From the NCBI GenBank assembly GCA_963932145.1, contig OZ010593.1, positions 36,345,411-36,409,410 on the forward strand: a DNA stretch of 64,000 nt. Direction: 5' to 3'. The position numbers and the translations under genes are program-made. Source of the DNA: Acanthosepion lycidas (Eukaryota; Mollusca; Cephalopoda; Sepiida; Sepiidae). Under the pieces are notes generated by a model, which searched no databases, was not told where the DNA came from, and was given only the letters and a program-made list of their open reading frames with translations. Position 1 is the stretch's first letter; every line of letters starts with the position of its first letter. Below are positions 56,098-64,000 of the stretch, in pieces.

Positions 56098-56102
<5 letters not shown>
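55907..56102 (+). mobile_element. tRNA-headed, hammerhead-tailed short element
   Basis: A tRNA-like head has an A box TGGAACAGTTGG (55915-55926) and a B box GGTTTCAATTC (55957-55967), spaced as in a pol III promoter. It is joined through TCGGTAGTGGATGC to a complete hammerhead (55982-56028) and to the same 3' tail as the neighbouring PLE end. It has no coding capacity. The layout is that of a SINE whose tail comes from a Penelope-like element. GGTTCGATTCTCGGTAGTGG also precedes the hammerhead at 22983, so the joint is not unique to this locus. Confidence 0.65.
55982..56028 (+). ncRNA. Hammerhead ribozyme, intact by sequence
   Basis: Stem I GCACTG (55982-55987) with CAGTGC (56023-56028), core CTGATGA (55988-55994), stem II GTC/GAC (55995-55997, 56008-56010), GAAA (56011-56014), stem III ACG/CGT with loop AC (56014-56021) and triplet GTC (56020-56022). 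Every conserved core base is present and all stem pairs are Watson-Crick. Predicted cleavage after C56022. Confidence 0.88.

Positions 56103-56103
<1 letters not shown>

Positions 56104-56150
<47 letters not shown>
56104..56150. repeat. (TA)n microsatellite
   Basis: About 23 TA units directly after the PLE-type tail. Confidence 0.95.
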
Positions 56151-56154
<4 letters not shown>

Positions 56155-56174
56155 TAATTTAATAATACTATAGG

Positions 56175-56267
56175 TACTTTTAAGACAGTCCTAAAATAAA
56201 AAAATTTAAAAATGCCAAAATGAACCAATTGTTCGATACATATACCCCTCTGTATTTCAGTGTATCT
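56175..56267. repeat. Direct repeat E, copy 2
   Basis: TTTAAGACAGTCCTAAAAT, AAATGCCAAAATGAACCAAT, GTTCGATACATATA; see 54542-54626. Confidence 0.7.
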
Positions 56268-57788
56268 TATGTAAATATTCTTAAAAATGGGCGAGGATGA
56301 CATATCTAATACAGGAGAGACAATTCTAGACGAGCACGAATTACATACCCACAACTAACCTCTAACCTAAATTTTTTTTTGTCGATCCAGGTAGACTTTA
56401 GCGAATTTTAAGAAATCCAGGTAGCCTTTAGCGAAAAAAAAAACTTTATTTTATGTAGGGTTTTAAAGTTTACTCGTTCCGTTGACAATGTCTAGGTATA
56501 TCTCGTGAAATTCTTATTTTCCACCAGTCTGCATGGTGCCTTGTTGACCACTGATTTGCCTAAAAGAGTCTGTGTCTTATCCGAACACTAGCATCAGTTA
56601 AAAAAATTGCTGTCATGGCCCAACGAAGGAAAAACAATTGCCGTCCCTCTCATGTCAAACGCTGTGTTTCGTACCCGGGCGTTTATCTGAACATTCCTGG
56701 TGGGTGTTCTACTCTCATATACCCTGGAAAGTAAAGAAATATGAATTGACCGCCGGGATATGCGTCTATTATCACCTGCACTGAATGTGGATGAGATTTG
56801 TCATTTGTCTGTTACCACAAAAGATAATAGGCAGACGCCTCTTGTGACGATCTTTAATGGCCTGTGGTTAGGTATTGAGATCTCCTCCATAATTTTAAAA
56901 ATGGAATGCCCCATCAATCTGTCAGCCACTATCAAACTCTGTTCTTACTCCAATAATTCATGTTGCCTTACCACTTAAAGTTTAGCCATTGTTCACACTG
57001 AATCATCAGATGTCAGCCCATAATAGATATACTGCTGGATATTTCAATGAGGCCAAGATACAGTGATGCCACTATACATTATCTTTATAAACTGACTTCT
57101 GGCACGTCACTGTACAGATATCTATGTATTGTACATTTATTTATTTTTGTTTTATTTCAATGGATGCTTCAATTTCATACCACAGAAGCATGTTTAACAA
57201 AGAGTTCTTTTTTATCTCCTTTATTCAAATGGAATCGAAAAACAGGATCATTTTTTTTTTATTTTTTATTATGGTCACTTTTAAATTATTTGATATTTTT
57301 CCATTCGGTATGTTTAACTCTTCTGATTAATTCTGAGATAATGCTTTACCCTCCGCTGCAAATTTTTCTATCTATTTGAAGGCAAATTTCTTTTCTAGTT
57401 TCCCCACATCGAAATTCCCATATTTTTTTTTTCTTCATTCACTAACGACCTTCGTCCGAGATGAAGGTTTTATATTCCTTGTATTAAATCTCATCTTAAA
57501 CTCATACAAGGATGAATTACATAAGGTTAAAAGGATTTGAATATTTGTCTAAAACAATAATAAATTTACCGAATACTTGCGATGAAATATTTCGAGAAGA
57601 ATCACACAAATAGTATTATTTATAAATAAAATAACATTCTGAATTTTTATATCTTGATTAAAAATAAATAAAAGATGAAGCCGGGTTGAAAATAAGTCAA
57701 TAATACCTTTCACTTACTTTCAGTATTTCACTCACATTGGTATGGTCGCTCTTTCTCGAATAATCACGCACTTTTTCTTTGGGTTTTC
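56268..57788. other. Unrecognised intergenic DNA
   Basis: A local near-duplicate (AATCCAGGTAGACTTTAGCGAA / AATCCAGGTAGCCTTTAGCGAA) lies at 56384-56435. Frames of 68-110 codons (56760-57379) have no domain. No gene recognised. Confidence 0.4.
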
Positions 57789-57790
57789 TA

Positions 57791-57892
57791 TTAGGTTGGT
57801 GCAAAAATAATGACGTAATAATGTCGTTTTTTTACGTACTTTTTAACGTCAAAAAACGACATTATTACGTCATTATTTTTACACCAACCTAA
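57791..57892 (-). mobile_element. Mariner-type MITE, copy 6
   Basis: 102 bp palindrome with TA on both sides (57789-57790, 57893-57894). Centre ACGTACTTTTTAACGT, minus orientation. One change in the right arm (TTTACACC for TTGCACC). Confidence 0.93.
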
Positions 57893-57903
57893 TATTACAC
57901 GCT

Positions 57904-57908
<5 letters not shown>

Positions 57909-57936
<28 letters not shown>
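57909..57936. repeat. (TA)n microsatellite
   Basis: About 14 TA units, 16 bases after the MITE. Confidence 0.95.
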
Positions 57937-57939
<3 letters not shown>

Positions 57940-59324
57940 CCACAAAAATGTACTCAGTTTTTGAGTTGCTAAAAATTCTTAATTTTTTTCTTTTTTCATT
58001 CATGAAATATAATTTCATTTAATATTTAATTTAAATTGTTAATCATCTTTGTCAATCCATAAACATTAATATTTAATCATAAATCTTGTTTGGAATTAAA
58101 AAATCACAGAATTTATTGTCATTAAAGAGTGAGTACATTTTGGGGAACACCTAGTATATATACAATCTTACTTATACTTACGTTTTACAACACATAAATA
58201 CGTATCCTCTCACTTTCTCTTTCTCTCATTGTGTCTACCGTCACTTGTTCAGTAATAATCAGTGTTAGCATCAGGTTTCAAAATTAGTGTCGTAATTATG
58301 CACAATCTGTAAAAAGGGAAAAGACGTAAATGGGTTTTATTGTTGCAGTTTGATTGTGATGATTGGTCGATGTAAAAGGAAAGTCTGGTCAAAAAAGAGA
58401 AGAGGAAAGCTTTCTTTGTTACTTGACGCCAACACGTATTTTCTGCGAGAATTGTTTTTGGAATTTTGAAACAATGGAAAGTAAGAGTGGTGATAATGGT
58501 TATGATCCTTCTTGGAAATGCTAACTAAAAATTGGAATTGCTCTCGTGAAATCGAGGTTTGTCTCATTCCAACACACTCAGCTTATCTCTCAAAATCATC
58601 TCCAATTCCTAATGGATTATTTTTTTCCTGAATTATCTGCAAATACAGTCAGATTAAAAACTAAAATATCACTTACAATTATGATAGCGTTTTCAAGAAA
58701 ATGTTTCATTAAGCTCGGGAAAAAAATACCCGAATAAAAAACGAAACCAGATGATAAGAGAGAGATTTGGATTAAGAATTAGCAGAGATATTATTTGGTC
58801 CAGAATTCCTATCAAGAAACGCTATTATTTCGTTAAAGGAAACGCTGATATTATCTGGACACGGATAAGGAGGTAGGAAATAAAACTTGTTCGTCGTGCA
58901 CCTGATAACTATATTATTACGTGGTGAACGCTACTTTTCGAACTGAAATCAGAGGCATAAAGTTTTGTGTCAAGCCAAGCGAGGAAACGGTGTTCGCCCC
59001 TGCATAGAAATAGGTACTATTATAAATACCATTAAGCAGACTTAACGAGAGTTTTAACGACTGCCAGGAGCGATCTCTCTGCAAGAAACGTAGAAGCAGA
59101 GAGCGTGCGGTGATAAACTATTGGGACATATCGACGGTCGATAGAAGACCAATCTATTCGTGACACAGCCGGCTGTGTTAATGGTGAGCCGCGGAAATTT
59201 TATATTGGAGATATCGATGACGTAGCCATGTTTGAATAATGGTTAAATCTGCCATAAAAAAAATTGGGCCTATAATGTAAATTTTTGCGTTTTTCTATAT
59301 ATATATATATACATATATACAAGG
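57937..59324. other. Unrecognised intergenic DNA
   Basis: 58920-59270 is less AT-rich than its flanks, but no domain or terminal repeats were recognised. No gene supported. Confidence 0.4.
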
Positions 59325-59690
59325 TGAAGTAAAAGTGGCGCCCCCTAGGGATGATTTATTAAAAATATAATTAAAGATGAAAATTATTTACTAGTTATTT
59401 GTTATATGTGTTGTTCAAAATATCCTCCTCCTTTTTCAAAACACATTTTAATTCTGTGCCTGCATGATTCGTTAACACGTCGGAGAATTTCCTCTGTCAA
59501 TTTACTGCATTCATATTTAATTCTTTCTTTAATATCCTCAATAATTATTGGGCCTGTCTGATAAATAACTGATTTCAAATGACCCCACAGAAAAAAAAAA
59601 AATCCAAGAGTGTAAAGTCTGGTGACCTCGGTGACCACTTAACAGAAACTCTACGACCTATCCATTAACTCCTATTTTGCGCAAATTTTG
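59325..59690 (-). pseudogene. Mariner-like transposase C-terminal fragment
   Basis: The minus frame 59402-59638 reads 'TLGFFFFLWGHLKSVIYQT' then 'IEDIKERIKYECSKLTEEILRRV' and 'CFEKGGGYFEQHI'. The 'FFLWG(Y/H)(V/L)K..VY.T' block and the 'GG.(H/Y)FE' end are hallmarks of the C-terminus of mariner-type DDE transposases, just after the third acidic residue, whose usual D/N-P context is lost ('TRLYTLG'). Its 3' flank AAGGTGAAGTAAAAGTGGCG (59321-59340) could be the terminal repeat. The front two thirds are missing. Confidence 0.65.
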
Positions 59691-59825
59691 TCTCACCCTG
59701 AATATTTAGCTGTTTTAAAAGCGGATTGATAATTTAATTCTTTCGATCAACATGGTCATAGCAAAACAACAGGAAAGAATAAAAAAAAATTTCATTAAAA
59801 CGATAACATCTGAAAGTAAATAACT

Positions 59826-59828
<3 letters not shown>

Positions 59829-59861
<33 letters not shown>
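59829..59861. repeat. (TA)n microsatellite
   Basis: About 16 TA units. Confidence 0.95.
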
Positions 59862-59862
<1 letters not shown>

Positions 59863-60379
59863 TGGATGATGTTCTAACTAGTCCCCTTATGTATAATTAT
59901 TGTTCGTGGGGGGAGGGTCAAAAATTAATAACTTTTAAAATGATCCCCAAATGAGTATTTACAATATGACTGAAATATTTACAATAAAACTAAACAAAAA
60001 CTGTGTTAGTAATAAAAAAACCCCCAAACCATAAATGTGGCAGAAACATCAGTTAACTAGACGAAATCAATGCGGGACTAAGAAAATAAATAAAAACATT
60101 CATTTCTCCAAGCATTCACACAGACACACACAACAACAAATACGAAAAACCACACACACGAAACGAAAGACGCCCCGCATCCACCAGAGAACTGATATCA
60201 CCGACCACCTAACGAGGGAGGGGATGGGGAATTAAACAAAAGAAAAAATAGGGACAGAAATAAAAGGGACCAATGCGCATGCATACCCTAGCTAAGTTTA
60301 CTAGAAAAAAGGGAAAACTAAAGCTTCAAAATACCAAACCTAGTCTAACCTAAAATCTGGGTGGGTTGCCTATGTTCAA
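59862..60379. other. Unrecognised DNA, includes LINE 3' flank
   Basis: A-rich with CACA words (60110-60170). 60190-60379 is probably the 3' untranslated part of the minus-strand LINE, but no poly-A or end was identified. Confidence 0.35.
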
Positions 60380-60403
60380 CCCTGTTAGGACAAAATTCTG
60401 TAC

Positions 60404-61402
60404 CTAACCGACATCCAAATCCCACTCTAGGTCATCCCCTTTCACTCTACACATTCGCGCAAGATTCACCCACCTTTTGCCAAATTCCGATGAGGTGAGC
60501 CGCCGCCTTTCCGTCCTAATCTTGACTTTAAGCTGATGCTTAAAGAACAAGATCAGTTGAGAAGAGGTGAACTTCGCGTCGTCCAAATCACGACTCTCAT
60601 AATCCCTAGTAAGCAACAGAACACATAGTGTTCAGCCTTCGTCAATTGCGGCACCACATTGCTACAAACAGAATTGGCTTCCAGGACAAAGAACTTTCCC
60701 TGCAGCATCCGAACCATGAGGGCTTCAACAAACCTGCACAACGGCACTACCGTCTTGCACTGAAAAAAGGCGTGACCAATGGTCTCGACTTCCCCAGTAC
60801 AGCGACGACAGTTTGGATATTTCTCCAAGCCTGCTGAACAAAGTCTCTTGCCGACCCAGAGGGCCCCACGAATCATCAGCCAGGTGAGTGATGCCTCATC
60901 ATTATTGAGACATTTCAACCCAGGCGCCCAAGGCCATATCGAGCGAGCCTCCTGCTTCGTAAGACCGAGCTCGTCGATCAGATCATCTTGGACGGAGCCC
61001 CTAACTAACAATTGACAACGCCTGGGCGTCGGAGAGGCCAGCCGTCGTCCGTAAGAGGAGCTTCAAAGCACGATGACATTCGCGGTAGAAGGAGCACTCG
61101 GCACGAGGTCTACAGCCGGCCTCCTCCTCGCACGAGTGCACACTTCTCAGGGATGGGAAATGTATTCGGACATCTTCTTTCCGAAAGGTGCCCACCTCAT
61201 ACAATCCGCGACACATTCGGTCTAGAAAGGTAATGCGAAGCATATATTGACGAATCTCAATGCTAGGCATACCCAGACCGCCCTCAAAGGGATGAAGGCT
61301 ACAGATCTCGCGAGATACGAAAGGGGCCATGTCCCTCCACAAGAAAGAGAACAAGGTCTGGACTAATGACATTAGTCTGGCATACGGGAGTGGAAGCACA
61401 GA
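60404..61402 (-). pseudogene. LINE ORF2 C-terminal region
   Basis: 'FLWRDMAPFVSREICSLHPFEGGLGMP' region follows the junction at about 61402 and is the stretch that lies after the reverse transcriptase in Tx1-like LINEs. Further on, past a stop at about 61001, come 'LTWLMIRGALWVGKRL' and a zinc-knuckle-like 'CRRCTGEVETIGHAFFQC' (C-x2-C..H..C), then a last piece in another frame ending at 60404 ('RRLTSSEFGKRWVNLARM'). Two frame breaks. This part is thought to bind nucleic acid in LINE proteins. No host function. Confidence 0.65.
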
Positions 61403-62310
61403 GAGTCGACGACTAAAATCGGCAGCAATCGTTCGAATTTTAGATTTTAAATTGCCCCACCAGGTATTTCCCACAACCGCTCCCGTCAGTTCCCTTTGGA
61501 TCGTTAGTAACAGCTGGTCCCGGAAACCCTGATCACCAAAAAGTGAACAGTTCAATTTCCAGTAACCAGCCAATCTAACCTTAGGCTTATCTAAGTTTAC
61601 ACGGACCCGGACAAGCCTATGATCCGTATAAACAATATAATGGAAACTTGGACACCCTAAGAGCCCTACATCGACTCTCCTAACTAAGACTCGGTCCAGG
61701 TAGCTCGCAAGCGTCCCAGGAGTCGAGTTGCCACTAGTTGTCCAAGTCCATGCTACCTCCCGAGGGTGTTCATTCCGGAACCTATCGACAAGATCAAACT
61801 CATCGATAAAGTCCCGAAATGGTTTCACATCCGGGTTGTTAGTACCTTGTTTATACCCTATACGATCTATATCGGGATCAAGGGCGGCATTCCAATCCCC
61901 CGCTAGAACTACCCGACGAGACGTCGTCAAGAACGGCGCGATCTGCCGAAACAAAGCAGGCCGCTCGGAATGGGCATTGGGCGCATAAACCCCAATGAGA
62001 TGTAGAACCTTATCCTTTATGGTAACATCCAGCACGCAAAGTCTGCCCGCCGGATCCGCGAAGACAAGGGTACAAGCAGCCTTCAAAGACTTGCTCACTA
62101 GCCAAAGACACCCCTCGAACGACCATCAAAACAGGCTGAATAAAGGGCGAACCCCTTAGACAGTATGTCCTCACGATCATGAGAAGAAAAACGGGTCTCT
62201 TGTATACAACATACATTCATCCCGAGGCGCTGAAGGTCACGAGTAAGCCTCGCCCTGCGAGACTCGGACTTCAGGCCCCGGACATTTAAACTGGCTAACC
62301 AGAGAGCCAT
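61403..62310 (-). pseudogene. LINE ORF2 endonuclease domain, fused in frame to the C-terminus
   Basis: 'MALWLASLNVRGLKSESRR' (62310) and 'VCCIQETRF' (catalytic Glu) start the domain. A frame break lies near 62100. The next frame carries 'LIGVYAPN', 'VVLAGDWNAALD' (Asp and Asn, residues 67-71 of the frame from 62098), 'SYLDRVLV' and 'YTDHRLV' (Asp-His, residues 157-162). These are all the conserved boxes of apurinic-type LINE endonucleases, which nick the target DNA. At about residue 232 the frame passes without a stop into the post-reverse-transcriptase region. That makes an endonuclease-C-terminus fusion lacking the polymerase. Confidence 0.75.
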
Positions 62311-62321
62311 CGTGAAGCCGA

Positions 62322-63974
62322 TTAGGGTTGTCCTTCAGGATAGAACATGGCTGGGGTAAGGACACCGACAGCTCGTCCCATAGATCCAGAATCCATCTCA
62401 CTTTCGACGGAATCATCCTGAGACAAGCCGCCGATGTCCGAAGTGTAAGTTAATTTCAGAGCCCTATAAAGGGATGGGTGAACGAAAACGGGGACCCTTT
62501 CTTTAAGTTTTTGATTCGCATCATCAGATTCAGGGTCTAGAAGATAGGCAGTTGGGGGCACCATTTTGAGCGACGACTGGGCCTCCTCTATCATGCCCCA
62601 AATCTCCCGCGTGCCCAGGCCAGTTCGAATCACCGTCAGAATTCTCTGAGCAGAGGGAAAATTATCCGGATTTTCGATGTCCACGCCATTTATTTGCTTA
62701 AAGTTCCACAGAACTTTCAGATCCTTCGGGTTTCGCGAACACCCTTTCTGCCTGGTCCCGGGATACGCGGCAGACGTCTTCCCCTGGGATATAAGGTGGT
62801 TTGGATTTTTTTTCTTTTTGTCAGTCACAGTTTGTGGCTCTGGACTTCTGCCCCTTTTTTATGAGGTGACTGAATCGGTGTTGCCATAGGTGTGATGTTA
62901 GGTGTAGTTGATGGAGTCCAACCAGTAGGTGTCCTCACTGGGGAAGGTTTAGGGGAATGCTGTGTTTTGACAGGAGAGTTTGACAGAGATTTGGGCGGAG
63001 GTGTCTTGGTGAATTTTGTTTTAGATGAAGGAGGGGAAGACGGGGCAGAGGATAGGGGGCCCGGTGCCCCCAGCGATTTTTGTTTTTTTCCCCGCTTAGC
63101 CTCCAATTTATCCTTCTCCTTAACCACACTTGTGGCAGGCGTTGGTGTCGGGGGTAATGTGGGTCTGGGCCCAACCGGGGGATTTTCTTCACCGGTCCGC
63201 CTCGCAGCTAGGCCCATTACTGGCGCCGCGGATTTTAACTTCTCGGCCAAGGGGGGATTTTGGTCGCCAGCGACCGGAACTTCAGGGGCCTTCTTTCCTG
63301 GGCAGGAGGAGGAAAGGTGACCAGTCTCTCCACACCTCCAGTAAGTTGGTCTTCTACCGGTCAATATGACCGGCATTTTCCGGTCGCCATACTCCAAACA
63401 GTTGGGGACGGACTTGAAGGCCTTCTGGTCGAGCATAATATCAAAAGTCCATCCCCCGTTCAAATTGTCGGAGAGAGCCCCTAAAATTTGGCCGAACTGC
63501 ATAAAAAATGCAGCCAGAAGCTCTCCCGAAATTTGAGGAGGAAGCTCAAAAACGGCCACCCTTGTCCGCTTTCTGCTTTCATACTCTTAAAATGAAATCC
63601 TTTGTAATTAATTCTTTTTTTGCCATGGCTAGGCAATCTTCTCGGGTGGGTAGCAGAATGTCCCACATGAAGAACCCTGTAACCTTAATTACTCTTTGGG
63701 GTTTTATCCCCAGGGACAAAAGTGATTTAATCACGGTGTCTTTTGTGGAGCGACAAATCTTTTTCGTTTTCTTATCGACCACAAAAACGGTCACCATTCG
63801 TTTTGCGAACACATCGAGTTCCTGGACAATATCGACGAACCCATCTTTATTAAAAAGATGGGCGTACCCCTTCGCCTTATCCAAGAAATCCGCCATGTTC
63901 AGAATACAACTTGGTGCGGACTTCCAGCATGAGGGCAATTCCTCGGCCGTCTTCTTTTGTGGCTCCTTTGGCAC
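62322..63974 (-). pseudogene. LINE ORF1 (nucleic-acid-binding), frameshifted
   Basis: Three successive frames. 63974-63579 starts 'MPKEPQKKTAEELPSCW' and ends 'ITKDFILRV'. One base out of phase, 63559-62825 continues with 'VAVFELPPQISGELLAAFF', 'GGWTFDIMLDQKAF', the knuckle 'YWRCGETGHLSSSC' and a long Pro/Ser/Thr/Lys-rich tail. 62828-62322 adds 'LKVLWNFKQINGVDI' and an acidic end. In LINEs of this type ORF1 binds element RNA. The first Cys of the CCHC knuckle is Tyr here. Two single-base-type frame changes mark it as dead or dying; it is still well kept. Confidence 0.7.
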
Positions 63975-64000
63975 CTCGTCATTCTTTCTAGTATCTCCTT

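Larger units (their letters stand above)
60380..64000 (-). mobile_element. Tx1/L1-like LINE, internally deleted, running off the window
   Basis: On the minus strand the order is ORF1 (63974 to 62322), an apurinic-type endonuclease (62310 to about 61403) and the ORF2 C-terminal region (about 61402 to 60404). The region is strikingly GC-richer than the rest of the window. The reverse transcriptase domain expected between endonuclease and C-terminus is absent. The 5' end lies beyond position 64000. Confidence 0.75.

Noticed and set aside
62892-63320. 142-codon Gly-rich plus-strand frame
   Set aside because: Antisense of the Pro/Ser-rich tail of the LINE ORF1.

Overview
This window looks like intergenic, repeat-dense animal DNA. 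No convincing host exon or intact host gene was found. AT-rich composition, dozens of long (TA)n tracts, short tRNA-derived SINEs (one with an Arg-tRNA-like head), Penelope-like elements with hammerhead ribozymes, a Tx1/L1-like LINE and many mariner-type MITEs together suggest a lophotrochozoan, most likely a cephalopod such as an octopus. That taxonomic call is inference from repeat content. Nearly all long reading frames belong to decayed mobile elements or are translated microsatellites.

Layout. 0-14 kb: unrecognised AT-rich DNA with a LINE RT fragment (about 4.2-4.66 kb), a small tRNA-derived SINE (6.34 kb) and three copies of a ~100 bp palindromic mariner MITE (6.69, 10.02, 12.76 kb). 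14.2-17.1 kb: a 2.9 kb imperfect palindrome whose centre holds two oppositely oriented pieces of a Penelope-like (PLE) reverse transcriptase, with a MITE nested in one arm. 17.9-21.4 kb: Arg-tRNA-type SINE copies and an AT palindrome. 22.7-24.5 kb: a cluster of hammerhead motifs in inverted arrangement, then a second PLE reverse transcriptase on the minus strand, split by a pogo-like MITE. 25.6-28.4 kb: a pyrimidine-rich block.

28.8-41 kb: MITE, SINE, a LINE fragment, a short Helitron-like element (32.7-33.4 kb), a dead Tc1-like transposon with ~100 bp terminal inverted repeats (35.25-36.72 kb), a 5S rRNA-derived fragment next to a SINE (38.1 kb) and a 139 bp palindrome (39.6 kb). 41.7-44.3 kb: a decayed R2/R4-like LINE on the minus strand. 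46.3-47.7 kb: a scrambled Gypsy-type LTR element. 48.5-49.05 kb: the C-terminal piece of another LINE reverse transcriptase. 52.7-54.2 kb: a purine-rich block.

54.5-56.3 kb: the 3' end of a PLE with a GIY-YIG endonuclease remnant. Its coding end overlaps a hammerhead ribozyme and is followed by a tRNA-headed short element that ends in the same ribozyme and tail. 57.8 kb: sixth MITE. 59.3-59.7 kb: mariner-like transposase tail. 60.4-64 kb: a Tx1/L1-like LINE on the minus strand that runs off the window and has lost its reverse transcriptase domain by an internal deletion.

The most novel-looking signals are: (1) the tRNA-headed, hammerhead-tailed short element sharing its 3' end with a PLE; (2) three unrelated palindromes that each sit between a (TA)n tract and a shared GCTCT...ATTGAGCAC motif; and (3) the inverted hammerhead cluster at 22.7-23.05 kb. 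All family names rest on motif recognition by eye; no database search was run.
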